NCBI RefSeq assembly: GCF_006770265.1
Contig: NZ_CP017194.1
Span: forward strand, 1,736,001 to 1,800,000
DNA length: 64,000 nucleotides
Reading direction: 5' to 3'
From: Lactococcus carnosus
Lineage (GTDB): Bacteria > Bacillota > Bacilli > Lactobacillales > Streptococcaceae
The translations under genes and the position numbers were made by a program. Below are positions 28,834-37,701 of the stretch, piece by piece. The notes beneath the pieces were generated by a model. It worked only from the letters and a program-made list of their open reading frames with translations, did not search any database and was not told the DNA's origin. Every line of letters starts with the position of its first letter. The stretch's first letter is position 1.

Positions 28834-29719
28834 GCAAGAGGTCGTTATTATCGATGGCTCAATGTCAAGGCTCCTTGAGGAACAAGCACTTGAGATTAAC
28901 CATAAATTATGGACAGCACTGGCATTAATTGAGGCACCAGAGGCCATCTTTAACGTCCACAAACGCTATTTTGATGCAGGTGCTAATATCGCCATCACGG
29001 CAAGTTATCAAGCAACTGGAAAAAGTTTTTCTGAGTTAGGCTACTCTGAAGCAGATGCCATCTCATTCATCAAAAGTAGTGTGACCCTAGCCAAAGAAGC
29101 TAGAGCAGCATCAAAAAGCCCACAAACCAAATGGATTGCGGGATCAGTCGGACCATATGGTGCCTATCTATCAGACGGCTCTGAATATACAGGTCATTAT
29201 CAGATAGCTGATGCTGAGCTATACACTTTTCATGCAGGTAGAATCAAGGCCTTAATCGAGGCAGGTGCTGATATCTTAGCGATTGAGACGATACCAAGAT
29301 TAGATGAATTACAGGTCATCTTATCAATCATCGCTACTTTTGATTTTCCAGTCATGGTCAGTGTTTCCTTGAAAGATACAGAGCATTTGCCAAGTGGGGA
29401 CAGTCTTGATGCTTTCCAAACACTTGTCGAACAGGACAAGCACGTCGTCGCCTACGGTATTAACTGTGTAGCTCCACAGTCAGTTGCAGCTACCATTGAA
29501 CACCTAGCAGCCCATGCAACAAAACCCTTGCTAGCCTATCCAAATTCTGGTGCTATTTTTGATCCCATCAGCAAAACATGGTCAGAAGACTTGAGCACAA
29601 AAGAGATATTTTCTGTAGATGCAAAAGCATGGCACCAAAAAGGGGCGACATTAATCGGTGGCTGTTGCTGTTCTTCTGACAGTGACATCACCTTATTAGC
29701 ACAGACACTCAAGCGATAA
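28808..29719 (+). CDS. mmuM: Homocysteine S-methyltransferase
   Basis: 303 residues. Makes methionine from homocysteine using S-methylmethionine (or S-adenosylmethionine). Zinc ligands are visible: the Cys in GINCVAPQ (about residue 218) and the pair in LIGGCCCSS near the C-terminus; the start IIDGSMSRLLEEQ and GPYGAYLSDGSEYTG are typical. GGAG precedes the ATG inside the end of mmuP, so the two are coupled and form a methionine salvage pair. Confidence 0.93.
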   Translation: MTFQHWLTEQEVVIIDGSMSRLLEEQALEINHKLWTALALIEAPEAIFNVHKRYFDAGANIAITASYQATGKSFSELGYSEADAISFIKSSVTLAKEARAASKSPQTKWIAGSVGPYGAYLSDGSEYTGHYQIADAELYTFHAGRIKALIEAGADILAIETIPRLDELQVILSIIATFDFPVMVSVSLKDTEHLPSGDSLDAFQTLVEQDKHVVAYGINCVAPQSVAATIEHLAAHATKPLLAYPNSGAIFDPISKTWSEDLSTKEIFSVDAKAWHQKGATLIGGCCCSSDSDITLLAQTLKR

Positions 29720-29756
29720 CAGCGTCATCTCTCTTCCTTAATCTGATCAACATGAC

Positions 29757-30581
29757 CTAATTTGAACTAGCATCCTTTGCTTGACGTCGAATCCATGTCA
29801 CAAGTTTAGACAGCTCACCTCTAGGCTCCTGATCCCGTGTCATGAGATAGAAATGGCGTTGATATTTTTCAGATAAACGCTTATAATCAAGGCCTTGGGC
29901 AGCTCTCTCAGAAATAATCGAACAGCCATACCCCTTTTTTAACAAGGCAACAATAATTTCATTATTATGAACTGATACCTGTTCTTGCTTGATATCATGT
30001 TCTTCTATATAGCGTTGGGTATAATAATAGACACCTGATGTCTCTTCTCTGACCAGCCAGGGGCCGATTTCAGGGTTGCCAACGATAACAAGTTGGTCCT
30101 TGACCAGTGGGAAACGGTGCATATCTTTCATCGACAAGGGTTTCTCGATAAAGCCAAAATCAATCTCATGTTTGTTTAACGCTTCTATGACAGCCAAGGA
30201 GTTCATCAGTTTTATCGTAATAGATAGTTTAGGGAATGCTTGCTTAAGTTGGATAATCAAATCTGGCAACACATAAATTGAATAAGTATGAGAAGCGCCA
30301 ATGATACAATGTGTCATCTGGTTTTTTTCATGCTGTAAATCCAACTTCAACTCCCGCCACTCATCTAACAGATTGACCGACTTTTGATAAAGCAAGTCCC
30401 CTTGTGGCGTCGTCTCAATCTCTTGACGACCATTTCTGATAAATAAGGCGACCCCTAAATCAGCTTCAAGCTGCTTGATCTGGGCAGAGACCGTTGGTTG
30501 GGCAATAAAGAGCAACTCAGCTGCTTTAGAAAAATGCTTGGTTTCATACACAACTTTAAAGGTTTCTAGATACTTAAACAC
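29757..30581 (-). CDS. LysR-type regulator, divergent from yeiH
   Basis: 274 residues with the N-terminal winged helix (FSKAAELLFIAQPTVSAQIKQLEADLGVALF) and a substrate-binding-type effector domain; slightly short at the C-terminus. The start is GTG (30579-30581) with GGGAGTG upstream. LysR proteins often control the divergent gene; here that is yeiH, as with YeiE/YeiH in enterobacteria and CysR-like proteins in cocci, so a link to sulfur metabolism is possible. A dyad lies between the two genes. Confidence 0.9.
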   Translation of the reverse strand: MFKYLETFKVVYETKHFSKAAELLFIAQPTVSAQIKQLEADLGVALFIRNGRQEIETTPQGDLLYQKSVNLLDEWRELKLDLQHEKNQMTHCIIGASHTYSIYVLPDLIIQLKQAFPKLSITIKLMNSLAVIEALNKHEIDFGFIEKPLSMKDMHRFPLVKDQLVIVGNPEIGPWLVREETSGVYYYTQRYIEEHDIKQEQVSVHNNEIIVALLKKGYGCSIISERAAQGLDYKRLSEKYQRHFYLMTRDQEPRGELSKLVTWIRRQAKDASSN

Positions 30582-30615
30582 GTCGACACTCCCATCAGTT
30601 TTTTTGATTAAACCT

Positions 30616-30658
30616 ATTATATCAATTGATTATAGTAATGGCTAATTTTTATTATAAT
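30616..30658 (+). promoter_or_regulatory. LysR-type operator and yeiH promoter
   Basis: A dyad centred on CAATTG (30616-30639, TATATCAATTGATTATA core) overlaps the weak -35 of a promoter whose -10 is TATAAT (30653-30658). A strong -10 with a poor -35 under a dyad is the usual layout of a LysR-activated promoter. Confidence 0.55.
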
Positions 30659-30684
30659 AGAGTTAAAGGAAAAGAGGCAGACTT

Positions 30685-31692
30685 ATGATTAATCAACTCA
30701 TTCAAAAAAACAAGGCAATTTTGCCAGGACTTGGCTTATCCATCATTGTTGCGATTATCGGAAAATTATGTGCACTTGCTTTACCCAGCTTAGGTGGTGC
30801 GACACTTGCTATTTTACTGGGGATTGTTTTGGGTAATACACTTTTCAAGCAAGCCTATTTAGCAGATGGGACTAAGTTTTCCGAAAGTAAGTTACTGGAG
30901 TGTTCAGTCGTCTTACTAGGCTTTACTGTCACCTTTCAAACCATCAGTCGACTAGGGTTAAATGGGTTAGGTTTTATCATCGTTATGATGACAGTCGTCA
31001 TTATTTCAGCCATGTTTATCGGCAAAAAACTCGGATTTTCAGAAAATGTCGGTATTTTGATGGCCAGCGGCAATGCTGTTTGCGGCTCATCTGCTATTGG
31101 GGCTGTTGCACCAACTATTGGCGCTGATGATGACGAAAAAGGCCAGGTCATCACACTGGTTAATTTATTAGGGACAGTCATGATGCTCACCTTGCCATTC
31201 ATTAGTACCATCCTATTTGGTCATAGTTTATTAGCTCATAGCGCACTATTAGGGGGGACACTCCAATCTGTCGGACAGGTCGTCGCAGGCGCTAGCCTAC
31301 TTAATCAGGAAACAGTTCAGTATGCCATGCTCTTCAAAATAACTCGGATTTTATTTTTAGTCGTGGTCGTCTTTATCTTTCAGAAACGTCATAAAAAGCG
31401 CTCAGATAGTACTGTTAGTAAAAAACGGTCATTTCCTATCCCCTGGTACGTGCTTGCTTTCTTGCTCATTTGTATCTTAAACAGCTCTGTCAGTCTACCA
31501 AAACCTTTCAGCGATAGCGCACACTTTATCAGCACGTGGTTTGAAACAATCGCTCTTGCTGCGATCGGCTTACGACTTGATTTGAAGAAATTCATCAAAG
31601 AAGGCCCTAGATTTCTAATTTACGGCTTATCAGTTGGGACTGTTCAAACACTAGCTGCTATCGCCTTGATTATCATTTTTAAAATCAACTAA
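30685..31692 (+). CDS. yeiH: YeiH/UPF0324 family membrane protein (putative sulfate exporter family)
   Basis: 335 residues with about 10 membrane segments. Family marks: GLGLSIIVAIIGKLCALALP at the start, GILMASGNAVCGSSAIGAVAP in the middle with the conserved Asn and Cys, and the end IGLRLDLKKFIKEGPRF. The family (PF03601) is named putative sulfate exporter but substrates are not settled. Controlled probably by the divergent LysR protein. A strong terminator follows. Confidence 0.88.
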   Translation: MINQLIQKNKAILPGLGLSIIVAIIGKLCALALPSLGGATLAILLGIVLGNTLFKQAYLADGTKFSESKLLECSVVLLGFTVTFQTISRLGLNGLGFIIVMMTVVIISAMFIGKKLGFSENVGILMASGNAVCGSSAIGAVAPTIGADDDEKGQVITLVNLLGTVMMLTLPFISTILFGHSLLAHSALLGGTLQSVGQVVAGASLLNQETVQYAMLFKITRILFLVVVVFIFQKRHKKRSDSTVSKKRSFPIPWYVLAFLLICILNSSVSLPKPFSDSAHFISTWFETIALAAIGLRLDLKKFIKEGPRFLIYGLSVGTVQTLAAIALIIIFKIN

Positions 31693-31695
31693 CCT

Positions 31696-31750
31696 AAAAA
31701 AGTTAAGTCTTATCCAGATAGCGATTATGCATGGAAGACTTAACTTTTTT
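31696..31750. terminator. Bidirectional terminator between yeiH and the DHFR-like gene
   Basis: Perfect arms AAAAAAGTTAAGTCTT and AAGACTTAACTTTTTT with a 22-base loop. Serves the two convergent genes. Confidence 0.85.
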
Positions 31751-31764
31751 ATTCGTTAATTTAT

Positions 31765-32280
31765 TCAGACAGACTTATGATAGGTCAATGCAGCAAACGG
31801 CCCATATTTAGTCACGTCCTCTAGTTCAAATCTTTGTAAGCTGTCGCTCTTTGTGAAAAGTGGAATGCCATCTCCCAGTAAGACTGGGGCAACTTGAATC
31901 TTCAGCACGTCTACTAAATCCTTCTCTAAAAGTGGGGCCAAAAGTGTATTCCCACCAACAATCCAGATATTTTTAGCAGTATCTTGCTGCTTAATAAAGT
32001 CGACTACTGATCCCGAGACAAAGTTAAACCCTGCTATATGCAAATTTGGCTCATGTGTGAACACATAGTTTGTCGTTGTCGGGTAAATTTCATCTAGATT
32101 ATCTAAATCCTTAATGGCATTAAACGTTTTCTTGCCCATGATGACAATGTCCATTTGGTTATAAAAAACGTCATAGTCAGTGACTTCGACTGATCCTGTC
32201 TGATACAGCCAATCTAACTGATGATTTTTGTCTGCCAAATAACCGTCCAATGATATACAGCCATAAAAAAATACACACAT
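31765..32280 (-). CDS. Dihydrofolate reductase-like (RibD C-terminal domain) protein
   Basis: 171 residues of the RibD_C/YyaP group: FYGCISLDGYLADKNHQLDWL at the start, DIVIMGKKTF, NIWIVGGNTLLAPLLEKDLVD and LLGDGIPLF. These are NADPH-binding reductases with the DHFR fold; most small YyaP-type members have no known substrate. GGAG precedes the ATG. It is probably monocistronic, between two terminators. Confidence 0.88.
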   Translation of the reverse strand: MCVFFYGCISLDGYLADKNHQLDWLYQTGSVEVTDYDVFYNQMDIVIMGKKTFNAIKDLDNLDEIYPTTTNYVFTHEPNLHIAGFNFVSGSVVDFIKQQDTAKNIWIVGGNTLLAPLLEKDLVDVLKIQVAPVLLGDGIPLFTKSDSLQRFELEDVTKYGPFAALTYHKSV

Positions 32281-32382
32281 ATTTGGTCTCCTTTGACTAG
32301 CTAAAAAACGTTGCTACCCTCATGATAACATGTATGACTCAGAAAATGGCAACCCTTAACTAAAAAATGACTAGTTATCCAT

Positions 32383-32410
32383 AAAAAAAAGCTGAGCATC
32401 ATCGCTCAAC
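32383..32410 (-). terminator. Terminator after tRNA-Leu
   Basis: Short stem TGAGC/GCTCA with a six-base loop followed on the minus strand by eight T. Confidence 0.75.
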
Positions 32411-32415
32411 TAATA

Positions 32416-32501
32416 TGCGGAGAAAGGGACTTGAACCCTCACGACCAAAGTAGGTCACAGGATCCTTAATCCTGCGCGTCTGCCAATTCCGCCATCTCCG
32501 C
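32416..32501 (-). tRNA. tRNA-Leu (anticodon AAG)
   Basis: 86 bases with a seven-bp acceptor stem GCGGAGA/TCTCCGC allowing one mismatch, the GGTTCAAGTCC T-arm, and a long variable arm as in Leu tRNAs. The anticodon loop TTAAGGA sits in a CAGGA/TCCTG stem, giving anticodon AAG (CUU codons, after A-to-I editing). The 3' CCA is not encoded. Confidence 0.95.
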
Positions 32502-32569
32502 GAAACAGTACTTTATAAGTATATCAAAGTACTAGTGTCTCGTCAAGCGGTTTACGACTTTTTGATCGG

Positions 32570-32824
32570 TTAATACTTGATTTGATCAAATAGGCCATCT
32601 GGTAAATCGTGGAATGATTTACCAGCCTTGAAGTTATCAAATTTCCCTAGCAGAAAACCATAGGCGTCTAAGCGGCTCTCATAGCGAATGACCGCTTCTC
32701 TAGCACGGTCATCCCCATCCTCATCGACAACTTTTTGACTTGCTGTCATCGCTAACTCATTAATGGCAACTTGACTAGTCACCCATGCTTCAAACTCTGT
32801 TATAAATTTTTGTTCATTTGTCAT
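32570..32824 (-). CDS. DUF1912 family protein
   Basis: 84 residues from the ATG at 32824, with GGAG eight bases upstream; a GTG one codon earlier is also in frame. Recognised by AVIRYESRLDAYGFLLGKFDNFKAGKSFHDLPDGLF, the conserved C-terminal half of DUF1912, a small acidic cytoplasmic family found in streptococci and lactococci. Function unknown. A 7-bp tandem repeat lies between it and the upstream acetyltransferase gene. Confidence 0.88.
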   Translation of the reverse strand: MTNEQKFITEFEAWVTSQVAINELAMTASQKVVDEDGDDRAREAVIRYESRLDAYGFLLGKFDNFKAGKSFHDLPDGLFDQIKY

Positions 32825-32884
32825 CACTTACGCTCCTTAAGGCGATTTTTATTTGTTCAGCAAGGTTAATCAATCCCTTAACTA

Positions 32885-32961
32885 CATGTCTCATGTCTTA
32901 TGTCTTATGTCTTATGTCTTATGTCTTATGTCTTATGTCTTATGTCTTATGTCTTATGTCT
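32885..32961. repeat. 7-bp tandem repeat, 11 copies
   Basis: Two copies of CATGTCT followed by nine of TATGTCT, without interruption, ending on the first base of the stop codon of the acetyltransferase gene. Such arrays change copy number by slippage. Here a change would alter the spacing between two co-directional genes rather than a reading frame. Confidence 0.95.
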
Positions 32962-33473
32962 TATCTGTTATCAGATACCTTGGTTATTAACTTTTGATAG
33001 GCAACGCGTTCCCCTTCATACATGACGGTACCACGGGCTTCAAACCCTAGTTTGGTCAAAATATGTTGCATAATCTGATTATCTGGATGTGTATCAACGC
33101 GAAAATCTGTATACCTAGCAAATGTCTCAAAAACATCGGTAAACAGCTTTTGCCCTAACGATTGACCTCGAACCTGGCTTGAAATAGCTAGCCGATGTAC
33201 CGTCACGTAGTCTCGGTTATGATTTAACCAAGCACCCTTGAGCTGATCATAGGCTGGTTCAAAACCCGTGATAACTGCTGCATAGCCTGCAAGAACGCCA
33301 TCATGCCTCAAGACATAACCAACACCTTTTTCGATATCAGACAGGACATCACTAGATGACGGATAGGCACTCGTTTGCCATTGATCAAGGCCTTGTGCTT
33401 TTAAGAACGCACGCGCACTTTCAATCACTTCGATGATTGCCAATAAATCTCCTTGCTTTGCTTTTTCTATCAT
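32961..33473 (-). CDS. GNAT-family N-acetyltransferase
   Basis: 170 residues with the GNAT pattern: [27 protein letters not shown] (acetyl-CoA-binding R/Q-x-x-G-x-G type loop, about residues 89-115) and a C-terminal [23 protein letters not shown]. It transfers an acetyl group to an unknown substrate in the cytoplasm. The start overlaps the stop of the RNA methyltransferase gene by four bases. Its stop codon abuts the 7-bp repeat array. Confidence 0.9.
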   Translation of the reverse strand: MIEKAKQGDLLAIIEVIESARAFLKAQGLDQWQTSAYPSSSDVLSDIEKGVGYVLRHDGVLAGYAAVITGFEPAYDQLKGAWLNHNRDYVTVHRLAISSQVRGQSLGQKLFTDVFETFARYTDFRVDTHPDNQIMQHILTKLGFEARGTVMYEGERVAYQKLITKVSDNR

Positions 33474-34807
33474 TTGCGCACCAACTTGACAACTGCTTCT
33501 GTTCTAGCTGTATGCGGAAACATATCCACTGACTGGATATACTTAATATCATAGACAGATGCTAACTTGACCAAGTCACGCGCCAAAGTTGACACATTAC
33601 AAGAGACATAAACCATTTTTTCAGGTCTAGTCGCAACGATCGTATCCAATAACTTATCGTCTAATCCAGTCCGTGGTGGATCAACAATCAGCGCTGTTGC
33701 TTCAAAGCCGTCAGCTACCCATTTAGGGATAACTGTCTCAGCTGTTCCCACCTCATACATCCCGTCAGGCACATTAATTCTTGCATCGTCTATCGATTCT
33801 GCAATCACATCCATGCCACGAATACTGCGCACTTTGCCTAAGAAAGCACGGCCAATCGTTCCTGTACCAGAATAGGCATCGATCAAATCATCATCCGGCC
33901 CTGCATCCATGGCTTTGACTGCTTCACGATACAGCACATTTGTCTGTTCTGGGTTTAGCTGGTAAAAAGCACGAGGACTCAGCTCAAAACTATAGTCGAG
34001 TACCCCTTCTAAAATCGCACGCTCTCCCCACAAAATCTCCGTTTCACCACCATAAATTTCTGATGTTTTCTTGACGTTTATATTTAGGGCAATCGTTCTA
34101 ATCTCTGGAAATTTCTCAGTTAAACTTGTAATCGTACGTGTCAACTCAACAGGAGCAGATGAAATGAAAATGATCTGAACCTGCCCCGTCTTATGTGCTC
34201 GCCGAACCATCACTGTCCGGACACCATCAAACTGGCGCTCATTATAAATCGGAATCCGATGAAAGGTCAAGAGTTCAGTTATTTCGTTAATGATCGCTTG
34301 TGTCGTCTCATCCTGTACAAAACAATTTTTGATTTCAACAAGCCGATGAGAACTTTCAGCAAAAAGACCAGCTCTGACTTTCTCGCCTAGAAATCGGGTT
34401 TGGAATTGCATTTTTGCCCGATAATGTTGCGGATTTTTCATTCCTATGGTCTTGCGAACCTCATAGGCTTCATAGCCTGCTGGCTTAAACTTTTGCAAGG
34501 CCTGCCTTAACAAATCTTGCTTGAACAATAACTGTTGCGGATAAGCCAAATGCATGATTTGACAGCCGCCACATTGCTTATAAATATCACATACAGGGAC
34601 AACACGATGTGGGGACTTTTTATTTAATTTAAGGACTTTTGCTGTCGCATAATTTGGCTCACTTTTGATAATTTCGGCGTAAACCTCTTCACCTTTAAGT
34701 GCACCAGCGACAAAAACTGTCATCCCTTTAAAGTTCCCGACACCTTCGCCATTGATACCGATTTTTTTTATTTTCAGTGGAATTTTTTGCTTAATTTTGA
34801 GAGTCAT
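33470..34807 (-). CDS. rlmD: 23S rRNA (uracil-5-)-methyltransferase, RlmD/RlmCD type
   Basis: 445 residues of the TrmA/RumA family: an N-terminal TRAM domain ([24 protein letters not shown]), iron-sulfur Cys residues in [13 protein letters not shown] and later NCFVQ, and a SAM methyltransferase domain with [22 protein letters not shown] and the catalytic [14 protein letters not shown]. It makes m5U in 23S rRNA. The ATG has no Shine-Dalgarno sequence; TAAAAT lies six bases upstream, as in two other genes here, suggesting a leaderless message. Cocci often have two paralogues, so the exact name is provisional. Confidence 0.9.
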   Translation of the reverse strand: MTLKIKQKIPLKIKKIGINGEGVGNFKGMTVFVAGALKGEEVYAEIIKSEPNYATAKVLKLNKKSPHRVVPVCDIYKQCGGCQIMHLAYPQQLLFKQDLLRQALQKFKPAGYEAYEVRKTIGMKNPQHYRAKMQFQTRFLGEKVRAGLFAESSHRLVEIKNCFVQDETTQAIINEITELLTFHRIPIYNERQFDGVRTVMVRRAHKTGQVQIIFISSAPVELTRTITSLTEKFPEIRTIALNINVKKTSEIYGGETEILWGERAILEGVLDYSFELSPRAFYQLNPEQTNVLYREAVKAMDAGPDDDLIDAYSGTGTIGRAFLGKVRSIRGMDVIAESIDDARINVPDGMYEVGTAETVIPKWVADGFEATALIVDPPRTGLDDKLLDTIVATRPEKMVYVSCNVSTLARDLVKLASVYDIKYIQSVDMFPHTARTEAVVKLVRK

Positions 34808-34879
34808 ATACTCATTTTACCATTTTTTGCTCATTTTGACTCACGATCCCCAAGCAACTATTTTGTCATGAGCGCTATT

Positions 34880-36772
34880 TTAGATAGATTTGCTCGGCAC
34901 TAAAAGTCTTAACGAATTGAGTAGCACAACGATTGTACTGCCTTCATGTGCCATCACACCAGCCACAACCGATAAATTACCAATCAAACTCATGGTCACA
35001 AGAAAGAAAACCACAACTAGGGAGAACATAATATTTTGGAAGACGATCTGTTTCAACCGTTTAGATACCTGATGCGCTTTGACGATATTCGTTAACTTAT
35101 TTTTCATCAGGACAACATCAGCTGTTTCAATCGCGACGTCCGTCCCATCTCCCATCGCAATACCGATATCGGCAGTTGCCAATGCTGGTGCATCGTTAAC
35201 GCCATCTCCTACCATGGCAATCATGCCAAATTTAGCTTTATTCGTCGTGATGTTTGCTGCTTTTTGGTCAGGTAGCACGTTTGTCAAGATTGTATCAACC
35301 CCAATTGCTTGACCAATCGCTTCACCAGTTAATTTAGCATCTCCTGTAATCATGATGGATTGGATTGCTTCTTTTTTGAGGTAGTTAATCACTGATATGG
35401 CCTGCTCTTGTGGCACATCTTGTATGGCAATGAAGCCAACGACTTGTCTATCCACAGCGATATAGACAACTGTTTCACCTTGACTTTCATGACTTTTTCT
35501 CTGTGTCGTCCACTTGACAGCAACCTGATCAAATACACTCGGTTTGGCAACTTGAATCAACTTGTTATCATACCTAGCTGATAACCCTTCTCCCACGCGA
35601 TTTGTTACCTCTAGAGAGAGGGGCTGCTCGGCCTGTTCAAACTCAGCAACGATAGCCGTAGCAAGTGGGTGATTACTTTGTTTTTCCATGGCAACAACAA
35701 CTGGTAAAATAGCGGTAAATTCAGGATCAAGGTCATAGGCAACAACTTTAGGTTTTCCCTGTGTCAATGTCCCTGTCTTATCAAAAGCAATGGCTTTCAA
35801 ATTGACAAAGTTTGCTAAAAATGAGCCGCCCTTAAATAAAATGCCTTGACGCGCTAGATTGGAAATGCCTGCAAGTGTTGCAGGAATAGCTGAAACTGCA
35901 ATGGCACATGGTGAGGCTGAGACTAAAAAGACTAAACTTCTTGAAAATGTATCCGACCATGACCAGCCAAATAGGATGGGGAAGCTAACAAGTAATAGGA
36001 TAAAGATTGCCAAAACAGCTGTAACATAAACTGGCTCATATTTTTGAATACCAGCGGCTGTCGGCGACAAATTATTTTGTGATTGCGCGACCATCTTTAA
36101 AATTTTTGCAAAGACAGTATCCTCACTGTTTTTAGTCACTGTCATCGTGAAGGTGCTATTGCCATTCATCGTTGCCCCAAAAACAGGATCGCCTACCGTT
36201 TTTTCTCGCGGTATACTTTCGCCATTAATCGTGGACTCATCAATACTGACTGCACCCTCAGTAATCATCCCATCCGTCGGTACTTGTGCACCATTTTGGA
36301 CTTGTACACGATCGCCAACCTGTAATTGGTCGACGGAGACGACCTCAACCGTCCCGTCAGGTTTGAGTCTGCGTGCCTCTGTCGGATTCATTTCTAATAA
36401 CTTGGTAATTTCTCTTTTGCTTTTACCTGCCACATACTCCTCTAGGAAATGCGCACCAGCAAAGATAAAAATCAATAAAGCTGCTTCTTTAGATTCGCCT
36501 AGTATAATGGCACCTAGTGCTGCAAGCGTCATCAGGATATGCGTATTCGGGGTAAATTTTCTGTTAGCCTTGGTATTTTTGATCGTATCAACGATCCCCT
36601 CAATCATCACATGATAACCTGACAATAAGAGGGCAATAATATCAAGGATTTGCGACACCTGTTGAGAAACAGGTAGGAAGAAAGTTAAACTAAATAAAAT
36701 GATTCCTAGAAAGTAGTGACATTGGGTGGTTGCCCAAAATGCTGTTTTTTTATGATGGTGTGTGTGTGCCAT
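34880..36772 (-). CDS. P1B-4-type metal-exporting ATPase (PmtA/ZosA-like)
   Basis: 630 residues. A His-rich start (MAHTHHHKK) and no N-terminal heavy-metal domain, then about six membrane segments, the actuator motif, SPC in SASPCAIAVSAIPA, phosphorylation site DKTGTLTQGKP, hinge MVGDGVNDAPAL, and HEGST in the last membrane segment. SPC plus HEG-x-T is typical of P1B-4 ATPases, which export iron(II), cobalt or similar metals (PfeT, PmtA, CoaT). It is expressed from a MerR-type promoter with a 19-base spacer, next to a divergent MerR gene. GGAG precedes the ATG. Metal specificity is not readable. Confidence 0.9.
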   Translation of the reverse strand: MAHTHHHKKTAFWATTQCHYFLGIILFSLTFFLPVSQQVSQILDIIALLLSGYHVMIEGIVDTIKNTKANRKFTPNTHILMTLAALGAIILGESKEAALLIFIFAGAHFLEEYVAGKSKREITKLLEMNPTEARRLKPDGTVEVVSVDQLQVGDRVQVQNGAQVPTDGMITEGAVSIDESTINGESIPREKTVGDPVFGATMNGNSTFTMTVTKNSEDTVFAKILKMVAQSQNNLSPTAAGIQKYEPVYVTAVLAIFILLLVSFPILFGWSWSDTFSRSLVFLVSASPCAIAVSAIPATLAGISNLARQGILFKGGSFLANFVNLKAIAFDKTGTLTQGKPKVVAYDLDPEFTAILPVVVAMEKQSNHPLATAIVAEFEQAEQPLSLEVTNRVGEGLSARYDNKLIQVAKPSVFDQVAVKWTTQRKSHESQGETVVYIAVDRQVVGFIAIQDVPQEQAISVINYLKKEAIQSIMITGDAKLTGEAIGQAIGVDTILTNVLPDQKAANITTNKAKFGMIAMVGDGVNDAPALATADIGIAMGDGTDVAIETADVVLMKNKLTNIVKAHQVSKRLKQIVFQNIMFSLVVVFFLVTMSLIGNLSVVAGVMAHEGSTIVVLLNSLRLLVPSKSI

Positions 36773-36814
36773 GACATACTCCTTTATGATCTGAATGATT
36801 TATGGTATATTAAT

Positions 36815-36845
36815 AGAATAAACTATACCTTAAAGGGAAGGTCAA
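36815..36845 (-). promoter_or_regulatory. MerR-type promoter and operator of the metal ATPase
   Basis: Minus strand TTGACC (36840-36845) and TATTCT (36815-36820) are 19 bases apart, the over-long spacer that MerR proteins untwist. The dyad ACCTT (36827-36831) / AAGGT (36838-36842) lies within the promoter, overlapping the spacer and the -35. The MerR gene begins five bases beyond on the other strand. Confidence 0.85.
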
Positions 36846-36849
36846 GCAT

Positions 36850-37626
36850 ATGAACAAAAATAATTTACTAACGATCGGTCAACTCAGTAAACTATCAGAT
36901 TCCCACATCAAAGCTATCAGATACTACGAGAAAATCGGTATTTTTCCAGCCAGTTATGTTGATCCTGATAACGGTTATCGTTACTATTCAAATGCACATG
37001 TCATTTATTTACAGTTAATCAAGCTATGCGTCACCTACGATATTTCATTAAAGTCGTTTAATAGTTACTGGGATGGTGATGATAAAATTGATCTAAATGC
37101 CATCATTGAACAAGCTAAACTGCATATTGCCGAAAAGAAACAACAGCTACTTCGAGATGAAAATTTTCTATCTGAGCTGAGTGCTGAACTAGCTTTATCA
37201 CAAAATTTGCATACTAAGATTGATGCGCTCATCGAAACTAAGCATGAAGATTTCTTACTGATTCCTTTTGAAGGAGATATTTTTTCCTACCACTACTATG
37301 CTGAATTTCACAAGGCCTTAGCCATCATTGATAGACATAAGACGACCTACTTTAATAAGGTCGGCTGTTATTATGATATTCAACCCAGCCAAACAAAACA
37401 GTATCTTGCTTTAAAAATACAGGCACATACGCCTGATACTGGCTGTCTAGAAGTCTTACACGTTAATAATAAAACCGCGATTATCAAACATATCCGTCCT
37501 GATGAAGTCGCGCTTGAACTAACTGAACTCGCAAATATCAGCTGTAAATGCTTGATTTTAGAAACCTACGAATCACCTTATCATGTTGTCAATCCGCATT
37601 TAGAACTGCGACTACTCTTAAAATAA
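36850..37626 (+). CDS. MerR-family regulator with C-terminal effector domain
   Basis: 258 residues: an N-terminal MerR helix-turn-helix (LTIGQLSKLSDSHIKAIRYYEKIGI, then DPDNGYRYYSNAHV), a dimerisation helix (about 85-120, Gln/Lys/Leu-rich) and a C-terminal domain of about 130 residues resembling the GyrI/BmrR-like effector fold. It lies back to back with the metal ATPase gene and very likely activates it. Metal MerR proteins are usually shorter with Cys ligands; this one looks like a multidrug-type MerR with few Cys, so the true inducer is open. Confidence 0.88.
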   Translation: MNKNNLLTIGQLSKLSDSHIKAIRYYEKIGIFPASYVDPDNGYRYYSNAHVIYLQLIKLCVTYDISLKSFNSYWDGDDKIDLNAIIEQAKLHIAEKKQQLLRDENFLSELSAELALSQNLHTKIDALIETKHEDFLLIPFEGDIFSYHYYAEFHKALAIIDRHKTTYFNKVGCYYDIQPSQTKQYLALKIQAHTPDTGCLEVLHVNNKTAIIKHIRPDEVALELTELANISCKCLILETYESPYHVVNPHLELRLLLK

Positions 37627-37658
37627 GAAACAAGCTAAACTACCATGCTAACGACTTT

Positions 37659-37687
37659 AAAAAGGATGAGCAAAATCCTGTTTTTTT
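37659..37687 (+). terminator. Terminator after the MerR gene
   Basis: AGGAT (37663-37667), seven-base loop, ATCCT (37675-37679), then G and seven T. Ends four bases before the recX -10. Confidence 0.75.
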
Positions 37688-37701
37688 ACGTATAATAAAG
37701 T

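Noticed and set aside
32416-32501. tRNA-Leu with anticodon TAA
   Set aside because: The loop is TTAAGGA; position 34-36 is AAG once the 5-bp stem is paired.
32885-32961. CRISPR array
   Set aside because: The repeat unit is 7 bp and continuous; there are no spacers.
36147-36614. 155-codon open frame antisense to the metal ATPase
   Set aside because: Shadow of a well-supported gene; no ribosome site and no recognisable protein.
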